Part shown: positions 36,445 to 47,284 of the stretch, one piece after another | Position numbering within the stretch: position 1 is the first letter of the stretch | Layout: every line of letters begins with the position of its first letter | Assembly: GCA_029582165.1 (NCBI GenBank) | Contig: CM055877.1 | Location: forward strand, 31,454,241-31,518,240 | DNA from: Portulaca oleracea | Taxonomy: Eukaryota; Streptophyta; Magnoliopsida; Caryophyllales; Portulacaceae | Reading direction: 5' to 3' | Length of the DNA: 64,000 nucleotides | Program-made: the position numbers and the translations under genes | Notes under the pieces: generated by a model | Databases searched by the model: none | What the model was told of the DNA's origin: nothing | The model's input: the letters and a program-made list of their open reading frames with translations, nothing else

Positions 36445-37419
36445 TGATGTATATTTGATGGCCATATACATCAAGGTCAACTAGAGAAACATCAAATACT
36501 CACCTACATGGAAGAAGAGCTGACATCTCTCACAAATCTCTCTATTTGGAAAAAATCTACATGGGTACTTAAGTAATTTGCTCCATAACTCAAGAACCAT
36601 CAAGCTATTATGGAAGGAGTGTTAGAGTGGATTAATCTACATTCCAAGAGCTTTCCAAGGGTTCAAGAATCTTTAGATTTGGTTAAGTATTGAGCAAGTT
36701 ATCATCATTTGTAATCTAGCTTAGTTCATTTGTTTCTTTATGATGTAATCATGTGTATAGGATGATGTAAGCTAGATGGTTGTAATTTCTTTCATACCAC
36801 ACGCCTAAGGGGGCCTCTACTAGTATAAATAGACCCCTTAGGGTGCCTTGTATCATCATTCAATCATATATCAAAATACAATCAAACACATGATGTGTTC
36901 TCTCTAGCCTTGTGCTAGTTTCTCTTCGTTTCTCTTGAGGGAGGACGAGAACTATCCCCTTCTTCTATCCAAGGTTGGCGTCCTTGGTGGTAATAGGAAG
37001 GATTTGAAGGTCTCTTGAAGGTGGTGTGGCTGTATCCTCCAAGAATCTTCAAAAGCCATTATCATTCTATCATTCTAGTCAGTTTCGTTTGATTCATTAG
37101 AATTCTTTCAATTGCATTTTCATTGTTTCTATCTTTCCTTTACACATCTAAAGTGCTAAATCATAATATAGATTCATCAATCCATTCGTTTTCAACATTC
37201 CTACATTCGTCCATTCATTCGTTCATTCATCATTCAACCGTTCATTCTATCATTCTCATTCATTTGGTAACCATCTTTCATAGTTCTTTCCATCTTTTTC
37301 ATCCATTTCTATTCCATTTTTGGTTCTTTGGAACTTTGAGAAGGGAGATTCCTATCTTCGTTTTTAAAGATCCTTAGATTGTGTGTAATGTGATCATCCC
37401 TTGGTCCCATTATGCATCA
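36445..37419 (+). mobile_element. 5' LTR of element F
   Basis: 975 bp. It begins with a perfect 10-bp inverted repeat, TGATGTATAT and ATATACATCA, enclosing nine bases, and ends ATTATGCATCA. It contains TATAAATA at 36824-36831 and ATTC/CATT-rich repeats near 37190-37330. Confidence 0.95.
36824..36831 (+). promoter_or_regulatory. TATA box of F 5' LTR
   Basis: TATAAATA in CTACTAG-TATAAATA-GACCCC context, repeated in the 3' LTR at 40125-40132 and similar to the boxes of LTRs B and E. Confidence 0.75.
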
Positions 37420-37423
37420 AAAT

Positions 37424-37439
37424 TGGTATCAGAGCCAAG
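37424..37439 (+). other. Primer-binding site of F
   Basis: TGGTATCAGAGCCAAG, four bases after the 5' LTR. The first 14 bases match the initiator-methionine tRNA complement. Confidence 0.9.
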
Positions 37440-37696
37440 GAGATTGATTCTCTTAGTTCTTGAACCATCTTTTACCCATCTTTCCATCACAAATTCATCC
37501 CCCACCATCCCTACACTTCATGCCACCCATACGTTCTTCCAAGAACTCATCAAGAACTCATAAAGAACTATTAGCTCCACAAAGAACCCCACAAACCCAA
37601 ACACAATCAACCCAAACACATCCTATCTCTCGTCCCTTATGTGCTAACCCACAACCATGAGTTTCTTGTGATCTTTTTGTTGCAAGATTGGTTCTA

Positions 37697-39640
37697 ATGG
37701 CTGGTTCAAGTTCTCCTACGAAGTCTCCCACAACATCTCAAGAAGATGTTGAAGCGATGAAGCAAAGAATCGTTTATCTCAACGATCAACTAAAGAAATA
37801 CATGCATCTACAACACAGAGTGACCCATAGTGAAAGTGAGACCAATGATAATGATGAGGATGTTCCAAGAAGACGTTTCCCAAAGGAGGAGAGATTCGAC
37901 TTCAAAGTAGAGATCCCCGAATTTGTTGGAAATCTTGATCCGGAGGTTTTCTTGGATTGGATGCAAACCGTGGAGAGAGTCTTTGATCTCAAAGACGTGG
38001 ATGATAACAAGAAGGTCAAGTATGTCGCCTTGAAGCTACGAAAACATGCAAGTATTTGGTGGACAAACTTGCAAAAGAAGCGGGAAGCTAAAGGAAAGGA
38101 CAAGGTGCGTTCATGGGATAAAATGAAAAAGAAGCTTCAAGAGAAGTTCTTACCACCTAGCTACCTACGTGACAACTACTACAAGCTACAAAAGTTGGTC
38201 CAAGGAGGGAAAAGCGTAGAGGAGTACACCAAGGAATTTGAGCATTTGCTTTGGAGGTGTGATCTTAAAGAGGACGAGCCACAAACTTTGGTATGTTATC
38301 TTTTTGGTCTCAATGATTGGATTAGACACGTTGTTGAATTGCAACCATACAAAACCTTGGATGAGTTGAGTTCTTTGTCCCTTAAAGTTGAAAGGCAAAG
38401 GAGAAATAAGGGAAAAGAAGCTCTAAACAAATACCAAACTCCACAAGAATCATCCTACTCTACATTCCCTCACACGCCACAACAAAACCTCCAAGTCTCC
38501 ACAAAAAGAACTCCACAAAATCAGCCCCCATCCATCCCTAAACCCCACGTCCAAGAAGCCAAAACTCTAGCCCCACGAAGGTGTTTTCGTTGTCAAGGGT
38601 TAGGTCATTATGCCTCGGAGTGCCCAAACAAGAGAATAGTATCTTTGGTAGAATATCAAAGTGCTTTGTATGTAGAACCGGAGTATAATGAAAGAAAGAA
38701 TGAAGAGGAAGTAGTTAGCCCTATTGACGTGAATGAGGAAGAAAGTGTGGAAGAGGAATGTGTAGAAGAGCCGGATGAAGGAGAGTTACTTGTTGTAAGA
38801 AGAGACTTGGATGTGCTTCATGTGTCGAATGTCCAAGTGCAAAGGGAGGCTATCTTCCGCTCTCTTTGTACAATCAATGGAAAAGTGTGTTCATTAATCA
38901 TAGATGGAGGAAGTTGCACCAATGCAGCCTCTACAACAATGGTCAACAAGTTGCAATTGGAAGATATCCCTCATTCCACGCCTTATACCGTACGTTGGCT
39001 AAGCCAAGGCCAAGACATTCGTGTGGATCAAAGGGTCTTGGTAAGTCTTTCAATTGGGAAGAATTATAAAGATTCCTTATGGTGTGATATTGTTCCTATG
39101 GATACTTGTCATATTTTGTTGGGAAGACAATGGTTATTTGATAGGAGTGTCATGCATGATGGGAGATCCAACACTTATACTTTCACTCTCAATCAAAAGA
39201 AGATCACTTTGACACCTCTAGCACCATCTTCTCGGCCTAAGGAGGAAGAAAGACATATTGTGTCGATTATGAAGGTGGATCATGAGCATGAAAGGCATAA
39301 GAGTCTTACTCTTACAAATTTGGAGGAAAACAAAACGGATCCAAGCAAGCACCCAATTTTGAATTCTCCTATGAAGCGTATCTTCCATGTGTACCCAAGA
39401 GAAATAAACTTGAATCTTATGGTTGAAGAGCCAAGGATTCGAAGGAGCCAAGAAGCTAAAGTCATCAAAGTGGATCGATTCATGCTAAATGATAAAGGCC
39501 AAGTGGTGAAACTTGACTTGGGAATTGAGAAGCTGCATTGGGAATCTACATCCGTGGAGAAAGTTCGAGGATCCAAGTCTTGTAATGGCCATGGATTACT
39601 TGGGAGAAAGATGAAGAAGTTCATCAAAAGGAATCTGTGA
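37697..39640 (+). CDS. Gag-protease polyprotein of element F
   Basis: 647 codons from ATG (MAGSSSPTKS). Order: a short coiled-coil-like region (about 20-50); a Ty3/gypsy gag domain (about 68-245) with FDFKVEIPEFVG, WWTNLQKK and EEYTKEFEHLLWRC; a Pro/Gln-rich linker; a CCHC knuckle CFRCQGLGHYASEC (296-309); an acidic stretch; an aspartic protease starting at IDGGSCTN (Asp about 403) and ending with a LLGRQWLFDR block; and a tail of about 150 residues with MLNDKGQVVKLDLG. No RT follows. Near its end one extra A in an A-run (around 39627) shifts the frame relative to E, so the last residues (KRNL) replace the conserved IKG.YDDFKAFKK, which continues in another frame downstream. This is an unbroken gag-protease that could package its own RNA but needs a polymerase in trans. 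Confidence 0.9.
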   Translation: MAGSSSPTKSPTTSQEDVEAMKQRIVYLNDQLKKYMHLQHRVTHSESETNDNDEDVPRRRFPKEERFDFKVEIPEFVGNLDPEVFLDWMQTVERVFDLKDVDDNKKVKYVALKLRKHASIWWTNLQKKREAKGKDKVRSWDKMKKKLQEKFLPPSYLRDNYYKLQKLVQGGKSVEEYTKEFEHLLWRCDLKEDEPQTLVCYLFGLNDWIRHVVELQPYKTLDELSSLSLKVERQRRNKGKEALNKYQTPQESSYSTFPHTPQQNLQVSTKRTPQNQPPSIPKPHVQEAKTLAPRRCFRCQGLGHYASECPNKRIVSLVEYQSALYVEPEYNERKNEEEVVSPIDVNEEESVEEECVEEPDEGELLVVRRDLDVLHVSNVQVQREAIFRSLCTINGKVCSLIIDGGSCTNAASTTMVNKLQLEDIPHSTPYTVRWLSQGQDIRVDQRVLVSLSIGKNYKDSLWCDIVPMDTCHILLGRQWLFDRSVMHDGRSNTYTFTLNQKKITLTPLAPSSRPKEEERHIVSIMKVDHEHERHKSLTLTNLEENKTDPSKHPILNSPMKRIFHVYPREINLNLMVEEPRIRRSQEAKVIKVDRFMLNDKGQVVKLDLGIEKLHWESTSVEKVRGSKSCNGHGLLGRKMKKFIKRNL

Positions 39641-39717
39641 TGATTTCAAAGCCTTTAAGAAGAAAGCTCGACATTCTTTGAGAAGAAGGCGAGTAAGAGA
39701 GTGATGCTCCAAGTTTG

Positions 39718-39745
39718 AGGACAAACTTTTTTAACCAGGGGAGTA
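39718..39745 (+). other. Polypurine tract region of F
   Basis: A GAGGACAAAC motif, then ACCAGGGGAGTA directly before the 3' LTR. The motif AGTTTGAGGACAAACTT before the tract recurs in A, C, E and, as far as present, B. Confidence 0.8.
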
Positions 39746-40723
39746 TGATGTATATTTGATGGCCATATACATCAAGGTCAACTAAAGAAACATCAAATAC
39801 TCACCTACATGGAAGAAGAGCTCACATCTCTCACATATCTCTCTATTTGGAAGAAATCTACATGGGTACTTAAGTAATTGGCTCCATAACTCAAGAACCA
39901 TCAAGCTATTATGGAAGGAGTCTTAGAGTGGATTAATCTACATTCCAAGAGCTTTCCAAGGGTTCAAGAATCTTTAGATTTGGTTAAGTATTGAGCAAGT
40001 TATCATCATTTGTAATCTAGCTTAGTTCATTTGTTTCTTTATGATGTAATCATGTGTATAGGATGATGTAAGCTAGATGGTTGTAATTTCTTTCATACCA
40101 CACGCCTAAGGGGGCCTCTACTAGTATAAATAGACCCCTTAGGGTGCCTTGTATCATCATTCAATCATATATCAAAATACAATCAAACACATGATGTGTT
40201 CTCTCTAGCCTTGTGCTAGTTTCTCTTCGTTTCTCTTGAGGGAGGACGAGAACTATCCCCTTCTTCTATCCAAGGTTGGCATCCTTGGTGGTGATAGGAA
40301 GGATTTGAAGGTCTCTTGAAGGTGGTGTGGCTGTATCCTCCAAGAATCTTCAAAAGCCATTATCATTCTATCATTCTAGTGAGTTTCGTTTGATTCATTT
40401 GAATTCTTTCAATTGCATTTTCATTGTTTCTATCTTTCATTTACACATCTAAAGTGCTAAATCATAAGATAGATTCATCAATTCATTCGTTTTCAACATT
40501 CCTACATTCGTCCATTCATTCGTTCATTCATCTGTTCATCCGTTCATTCTATCATTCCCATTCATTTGGTAACCATCTTTCATAGTTCTTTCCTTCTTTT
40601 TTTCATCCATTTCTATTCCATTTTTGGTTCTTTGGAACTTTGAGAAGGGAGATTCCTATCTTCATTTTTAAAGATCCTTAGATTGTGTGTAATGTGATCA
40701 TCCCTTGGTCCCATTATGCATCA
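39746..40723 (+). mobile_element. 3' LTR of element F
   Basis: 978 bp with the same termini as the 5' LTR. Differences from it include several substitutions and a small change in the CATT-rich stretch (CATCTGTTCATCC against CATCATTCAACC). Confidence 0.95.
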
Positions 40724-40828
40724 TAAACCCTTGTGGTTGTTGATACCCAAGGCGACATTTGTAGCTTCTAGCTAGATTAAGGTCCTCTTAGCTAACCTTG
40801 ATGTATATAGCTGGGCGATTATACATCA

Positions 40829-41892
40829 TCGCGCCTAAAGGTTGTTCTCTACATGCTAGGAGCTCAGTCTTGGTTAGCTGAACGGCCATAGGTGGGTGAG
40901 TGGATGATGCGTTGTGTTTGAGGTTGGGCTTGAAAGTGGTCAACACACGAGGATTGAGGTCACAAGCAGCAAAACACCGATAATCCCACTAGCTGCTCGT
41001 TCACTCGCCCCCCGAGCACCGATCACGGCTCAAGGATGTTGTCTGTGGGGTGGAAGTGGGGTTCTGATTTGTCGAATGGGTTCGGGCATAGGGTAATATG
41101 TGTTTAATGGCTGGGCTGAGCCTAACCAACGCACGACGATTGAGCTCCCAGCAGCACAAACCAAATATTATCCCACAAGCTACTCGTTCGCCGTCACCCC
41201 GAGCACCGACCAAGGCTTACTTTTGTTGGGCTTAAGGTATGTTTCATGGCATCGAAAGGGTTTGAGAGGAGCGCAGGGTGTGTTTGAGGCTACTAGGCTA
41301 AAGGGCAACAGACACACGGGCATTGAGATCCCTAGCAGCTAAAAACCGAATATCCCACAAGCTGCTCATTCACTCGCCTCCAGAGCTCTAACTACACCTC
41401 AAGGTTGTTTTTGTATGGGCTGGACATCAAATTGTGGTGGGATGTGGCTCAACTCCTTTCCCCAGCACCGCGACATCCCCATAGGCAAATTCGAACGCTT
41501 TGGGCCTCCACCACCCTGCGCGAAATGCATGCCACGCGTTTAGAAGTGCTACTTCTAAGATGGCACAAGGCCAACCAGTTCGCACGGGCGTCCGAGCTCA
41601 TGGCTGCGGCCCAATCGGTGTACTCGACAAAGTCGCAAGCAACAGGGATTTACCGATCCATACGGTTCCAACCCTCCGAAAGGCTCTCAGCAAAAGGGAT
41701 TTACGGATCCATACGGTTCCAACCCTCTTCTAAGCCAAGAGACATCCGGGGCCTTGCTCCTCAATCTTCCCACCTACTAGTTCCTAGCCTCGTCCGGTCA
41801 GGCACCACCAGTCACCACACTTGCGACAATTATCCCACACAAGGGAGGCATCGTCCCTCCACATTAATCCCAAAGACAATGAGAATGCCACC
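40829..41892. other. Flanking DNA not assigned to any retrotransposon
   Basis: It lies between the outer end of the family A array (40828) and the start of element B (41893). It is less AT-rich than its surroundings. The first half holds three diverged tandem repeats; the second half has a short duplicated motif GGATCCATACGGTTCC-like (near 41657 and 41705) but no gene seen. An open frame here (from 41405) crosses into LTR B, so it is not treated as a gene. CCACC at 41888-41892 should be the left target duplication of B, and TCGCG at 40829-40833 that of the A element. Confidence 0.75.
40850..41410. repeat. Diverged tandem repeat of about 183 bp, three copies
   Basis: Corresponding points TGTGTTT lie at 40913, 41099 and 41279 (spacing 186 and 180). 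A second anchor, CT(G/A)CTCGTTC-like, lies at 40993, 41180 and 41362 (187 and 182). Each copy holds ATTGAG..C..AGCAGC, ATCCCAC.AGCT.CTC and CCGAGC followed by CAAGG. Copies are clearly diverged. A satellite relic is likely from period and arrangement. Confidence 0.78.
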
Positions 41893-42751
41893 TGATGCAT
41901 ATTCATATCATAAGCATCATGAAGAGGCTATCAAAGATCTTACAATTCTCTTAAATGAGTTACAAGCTTCTAATTCACGTGACATCCATGGTAGCTTCTA
42001 TGGAAGAGGTTTATTGAGCTTCTTACAACAAGATCCATGAAGATTCATCTCATCAAAGTTGAAGGGCTTTGGAAGGTCTACATCATGGTTTTTGAATCTT
42101 TAAGTTTGGACTAGTATTGAGCTAGTTATCATCATTTTATGTACATTTGTATCTTTGTGATGTCACTTTTGTATTGGGTGATGTAAGCCTACAAGGGCCT
42201 TATTCTTGATGTATGTCACGCCTAAAGGGAGGTGTGATTACTATAAATACCCCCTTATGGTGTCTTGTAAACACAATCTATTGAATCATAATAAACACAA
42301 AAGTCTCTCTAAAGTCATCATGCTTTAGTTTTTCTCTCTAGCATTCTAGCTAGGAGTTTCGAATTCCTTGAGGGGAATTCGTTCAAATCTTCTCTTCTAT
42401 TCCAAGAGGGAGCAATCTTGGATGGTTCAAAGGAGGAGTTGGATATCAAATTGATTGTGGTGCTTCTATATCAATCAAGGAGGTTTCCATTGCCAATTCT
42501 ATCTTGTTCTGACGTCAAACGTGTTGTTCTTCGTTGGTTGGTACGTTTTGCTTAGTCTTTTATTTCTCTTGATTGTCATTCTTGTCATAATCATTAGAAC
42601 TCTCGTCCAAGCCTTTCGCTTCATACCTTTTCAATCTAAATCCATCCGTTTCATTCGTTTGTTTGAGAAATCAACAATCACAAGTTCTTACTTGTGAACG
42701 ATCCGTTTTCATTTCGTGTATAATGGATTAGTTTTGATTCATTATGCATCA
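41893..42751 (+). mobile_element. 5' LTR of element B
   Basis: 859 bp, TGATGCATATTC to ATTATGCATCA, homologous to 1371-2207 on the opposite strand. The first 27 bp form an imperfect hairpin. The first 148 bp are open in a frame that continues the polyprotein type seen in the chimeric units (DAY..., ending at 42040). Confidence 0.9.
42242..42249 (+). promoter_or_regulatory. TATA box of LTR B
   Basis: TATAAATA before a C-run (CCCCCTTATGG), the same layout as LTRs E and F. Confidence 0.72.
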
Positions 42752-42755
42752 AAAG

Positions 42756-42767
42756 TGGTATCAGACC
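42756..42767 (+). other. Primer-binding site of B
   Basis: TGGTATCAGACC just after the LTR. It lacks two bases of the usual TGGTATCAGAGCC; the B copies inside the array keep the regular AGTGGTATCAGAGC. Confidence 0.8.
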
Positions 42768-42987
42768 TTAGCTTGTTGATATCTCTTGTTTCTTGCATCA
42801 TTTTAGCACCTTGTTTTTCGTCACATTCACGCCACCCTTGAATTCTTCCAAGAACTCATCAAGAATTCATCAAGAATTCATCAAGAACCCTAAGCTCCAC
42901 AAAGAACCCTTAAGACCAAACACAAACCTAGCCAAATCCGTCCCTTACCCTACGTGAGTTCTAAGATTGACATCAAGATTAAATCAA

Positions 42988-45900
42988 ATGGACGAGTCTC
43001 AAACCAATTCACCTAAGAATGTTGATGCTATGAGGATGCAAATTGATATGTTGCAAAAACAATTAAAGACCTATATGGATTTAAACCGTGCTTTACAAAG
43101 GGAGCCTTTAAATGTTGTTGAAGGTGCTTCATATGGCACGCCTAGTTCACTCTCAAGAAGGGGTGAACGTTTTGATTTTAAAGTTGAAATACCTGAATTT
43201 GATGGTAGTCTAGATCCGGAGGTATTTCTTGATTGGATTCAAACGGTTGAACGTGTATTTGATTTGAAAGAAGTTAATGATGAGCTAAAAGTGAAGTATG
43301 TAGCATTGAAGTTGAGAAAGCATGCCTCTATTTGGTGGACTAACATGCAAAAGAAGCGACAAGCAAAGGGAAAGGACAAGATTCGTACATGGGAAAAGAT
43401 GAAGTCCAAATTGCAAGGCAAATTTCTACCCCAAAGCTAAGTCCAAGACAACTATGTCAAGCTTCAAAAGCTAGTTCAAGGATCCAAATCGGTGGAAGAG
43501 TATACTAAGGAGTTTGAACATCTCCTTTGGCGTTGTGATTTGAAGGAGAATGAGCCACAAGTTTTGGTACGTTTGCTAATTGGTTTAAATGATTGGATAC
43601 GTAATGTTGTTGAGTTACATTCTTATCAATCATTGGATGAATTAAGTACTTTGGCCTTGAAAGTAGAAAGGCAAAGGAAAGAAAGGGGAAAAGATACCAT
43701 GAGAACGTACCCTACACAATCCAAACCCTATACTACACATCCACCTACCCAAACACAATACAAAACTCCACAAAATCAGCCCCCATCCTCCCAAAAACCC
43801 TACGGCAAAACCCAACAAAATCAGCCACAAAATCCCCCATCCAAACCCCATGTCCAAGAATCAAGGACATTGCCTCCAAGAAGATGCCAAGGATTGGGTC
43901 ATATTGCATCCGAATGTCCTAACAAACGTGTAGTTTCTCTTGTTGAATATCAAAGTGCTTTATATGTTGAACCAAGTTGTCATGAAAGTGAGTATGAAGA
44001 AGAGCAACTTGAGGAGGAAAATGACGTTTGTGAAGAGGAAAATGTGGAAGAAGCGGATGATGGAGAATTAATTGTGTTAAGGAGGGCATTAAGCGTGGCT
44101 TCTACACCAAATGAATTGGAGCAACGCGAAACTATCTTCCATACTAGATGTACGGTTCAAGGGAAGGTATGTTCACTCATTATTGATGGTGGTAGTTGTA
44201 CTAATGCGACTTCTACTATAATGGTTGAAAAATTGAAGTTAGAAGTGAGTCCTCATCCATCTCCTTACAATATACAATGGTTGAGTCATGGAAAGGGTAT
44301 TAAGATTGATAAACGTGTGTTTGTATCTTTATCCATTGGGAAGAGTTATAAAGATCAAATATGGTGTGATGTAATATCAATGGATGCTTGCCATATTTTG
44401 CTTGGGAGACCTTGGCTTTTTGATAGGTACGTCACACATGATGGGAGAATGAACACTTATTCCTTCACCATCAACAAGAAGAAGATCACATTGGCCCCTT
44501 TGCCACCTTCTTCTATCATTCGGCCACCCCAACAAAAGGAGCAAGAAAAGGAGTCCAATATTGTTTCTTTGCTAAAAGCGGATCAACATGAGTTCCATGA
44601 GCAAAAGGAGTTGATTTTGGCTAATTTGCAAGGGGAACAAGTTGCCCCAACTCGTGAACATCCACGGCTCCAACCTATCCTAAGGAGGTTCGATCATTTG
44701 TTCCCTAATGAGATGCCACACGGTTTGCCACCAAGAAGGGAGATAGAGCACAAAATTGATCTCATTCCCGTAGCCATTCTTCCAAATAAAGGGGCATATA
44801 GAATGAATCCAAAGGAGGCTCAAGAAGTGCAAAAACAGGTTGATGAGCTACTTTCAAAGGGTTTGATAAGGCCTAGCATGAGTCCATGTGACGTTCCGGT
44901 GTTACTAGTTCCAAAGAAAGATGGTTTGCAACGCATGTACATGGATTGTAGGTCCATCAACAAGATAACTATCAAGTATAGATTCCCTATCCCACGCTTG
45001 GAGGATCTACTTGATGAGTTATATGGGAGTGTTGTCTTCTCCGAAGTGGATTTGAGAAGTGGATATCACCAAATCGCATCCATGAAGGTGATGAGTGGAA
45101 AACGGCTTTCAAGACAAAGGAAGGTCTATATGAATGGTTAGTCATGCCATTTGGTCTTACTAATGCACCTTATACTTTTATGCGTTTAATGAATCATGTA
45201 TTCAAGCCTTTGATTGGCAAATGTGTAGTAGTGTACGTTGATGACATTCTTGTATATAGTAACAGTGAGCTTGATCATGTAAAGCATTTAGAGCTAGTCA
45301 TGTGTATTTTGGAGAAAGAGAAGCTCTACGCAAACATGGAGAAATGTTCCTTCTTCTCACCCAAGGTCGTCTTCCTTGGATATGTGCTTTCACAAGATGG
45401 TATTAAAGTGGATCAAGGAAAGATCAAAGCTATTCATGAGTGGCCTACGCCATCGTCCATCCATGAGGTACGATCATTTCATGGTTTAGCTTCTTTCTAT
45501 AGAAGATTTATCAAGAATTTTAGCACTATTATGGCTCCTATGACCGACTTGTTGAAAACTAAGGAGTTTGAATGGAGTAGAAGTACTCAAAAGGCATTTG
45601 AAATGATCAAAGAGAAGCTTTGTAATGCACCAGTACTTGTCTTGCCATGCTTTGACAAAATCTTTGAAGTTGAAGTAGATGCAAGTGGTGTTGGTATTGG
45701 AGCGGTTTTGTCTCAAGAAGGAAGGTCAATTGCTTATTTTAGTGAGAAGTTGAATGAGGCAAAGAGGAAGTATAGTACATATGACAAAGAGTTCTATGCC
45801 ATTATAATAGCTCTTGAGCATTGGAGACATTATCTACTAAGTGGAGAGTTTATTCTTAGTGATCACGAAGCTCTCAAGTACATCCAAGGGCAACATAAAC

Positions 45901-47284
45901 TCAATCCAAGACATGCCAAATGGGTTGAATTCATGCAATCTTTCCAATTCGTGATCAAGCATAAAGCCGGCCATTTGAATAAAGGTGTCGATGCTCTTTC
46001 AAGAAGGTACTTGCTTACACATATTCTTGATTCAAAAGTTGTTGGATTTGATCATATTAAAGAGTTGTATGAGAATCATCAAGATTTCAAAGAGGTATTC
46101 GAGCTCTCAAAGAAGCTTCCACACGAGATGTTTCATATTGAAGAGGGGTTTCTTTTCAAAGGAAATCAACTTTGTATCCCAAGGAGTAGCTTGCGTGAAT
46201 TATTGATCATTGAGGTTCATGGAGGAGCCCTAGCTGGTCACTTTGGTATTGAAAAGACTTATTTGATGATGAGAGATCATTATTTTTGGCCAAGCATGAT
46301 CAAAGATGTTGAGCATATTGTAAAAAGATGTAGGACTTGTAATCTTGCTACGTCTCATGTTCTACCACAAGGGTTATACACGCCTCTACCTATTCCCTAC
46401 CATCCATGGGAAAATGTGAGTCTTGACTTCGTTGTGGGTCTACCAAGGACTCAAAGAGGGAAAGATTCTATTATGGTTGTTGTTGATAGATTCTCAAAAA
46501 TGGCACACTTCATTCCTTGCCATACTACCTATGATGCTACTAAGGTTGCAAATCTCTACTTTGAAGAAGTTGTGAAGCTACATGGTATTCCAAGGACCAT
46601 GGTGAGTGATAGAGATTCGAAATTCCTTAGTCATTTTTGGACTACTTTATGGAAGAAGTTGGGTACAAAGCTGAAATTTAGCACGGCATGTCATCCCCAA
46701 ACGGATGGACAAACTGAAGTTGTCAACCGTACGTTGGGAGCCTTATTACGAGCTTTGGTGAGCAAGGATAAGAAAAGCTGGGATACTTTGCTAAGTCATG
46801 CTAAATTTGCTTATAATCGGAGTCCAAATCGAGCTACAAAGTTATCTCCATTTGAAGTTGTGTATGGTAAGAATCCTCTCAAGCCTATGGATTTATCTCC
46901 TATGTCTACGTCAACTAAATTCAGTTTTGAAGCTAGTAAGAGAGTGGAGGAGATTAAGAAGTTACATGAGGAGGTTCGTGAAAAGATCATGAGGTATACT
47001 CAAAAGGTTGAAGAGAAGGTCAATCAAAAGAGGAAGAAAGTTATTTTCAAACCTGGAGACTTGGTATGGATACACCTCAAGAAAGAAAGATTTCCGAGTA
47101 GAAGAAAAGGGAAATTGAAACCAAGAAGTGATGGTCCTTTTGAGGTCATTGAGAAGATCGGAGATAATGCTTATAAGTTGAAGCTAGATGATGGTTATGA
47201 GGGAAGTTGTACTTTCAATGTAAGTGATCTCAAACCTTATTATCAAGAAGGTGAAGAGATTCCAAGTTTGAGGGCAAACTTTTC
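42988..47284 (+). pseudogene. Gag-pol polyprotein of element B (three disabling lesions)
   Basis: Gag starts at ATG 42988 (MDESQTNSPK). Gag domain at about 43160-43700, protease IDGGSCTN near 44182, RT first half to the SGYHQI block (45075), RT YVDD at 45234-45245, RNase H (VDASGVGIGAVLSQ near 45675, DALSRR near 45990), HHCC finger (HGGALAGH ... CRTC), integrase catalytic Asp 46425, Asp 46608, Glu 46716 (spacing DD35E), then a GPFEVIEKIGDNAYKL module near 47126. Lesions: a TAA at 43438-43440 in gag, loss of three codons from the zinc knuckle near 43885 (first cysteine pair gone), and a one-base deletion near 45076 in RT. No classical chromodomain was seen before D interrupts the gene. Apart from these lesions the catalytic residues are present. 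Confidence 0.92.

Larger units (their letters stand above)
36445..40723 (+). mobile_element. Complete non-autonomous element F (gag-protease only)
   Basis: 4279 bp with LTRs 36445-37419 and 39746-40723 and target duplications TAAAC (36440-36444 and 40724-40728). It is inserted in family A LTR L10. PBS, gag-protease gene and PPT are in the expected order. No RT, RNase H or integrase was seen. The two LTRs differ at roughly fifteen to twenty positions by eye, so it is not very recent. Confidence 0.95.
28705..40828 (-). mobile_element. Family A LTR L10, right-end LTR of the array, split by nested insertions
   Basis: Pieces are 28705-29240, 36036-36444 and 40724-40828. After removing D with one CCTTG and F with one TAAAC the LTR is 536+404+100 = 1040 bp, the standard length. 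As the array is on the minus strand, this is its true 5' LTR; 40829 is the first base of flanking DNA. It differs from the inner LTRs: its TATA region reads TATATAAATA on the minus strand (near 29223-29214), whereas inner LTRs read CATAAATA. Confidence 0.93.
41893..47284 (+). mobile_element. Family B element, 5' LTR to integrase (3' end displaced by D)
   Basis: 5' LTR 41893-42751, PBS, gag, protease, RT, RNase H and integrase in the Ty3/gypsy order. At 47285 a family D element begins inside the last codons before the expected polypurine tract, so the B 3' LTR lies beyond the window. It is the only element here with a polymerase, and its gag is the closest full-length relative of the fragments in the chimeric array units. 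Confidence 0.93.

Noticed and set aside
41405..42040. 211-codon open frame starting in the unassigned island
   Set aside because: It starts in the repeat island and runs across the B target site into LTR B, so it cannot be one ancestral gene. Only its last 49 codons are discussed, as a B polyprotein extension.
42967..42987. Upstream TTG as gag start in B (likewise for A and F)
   Set aside because: Plant gag should start at ATG. The next in-frame ATG (MDESQ at 42988) is used. For F the ATG at 37697 is used.
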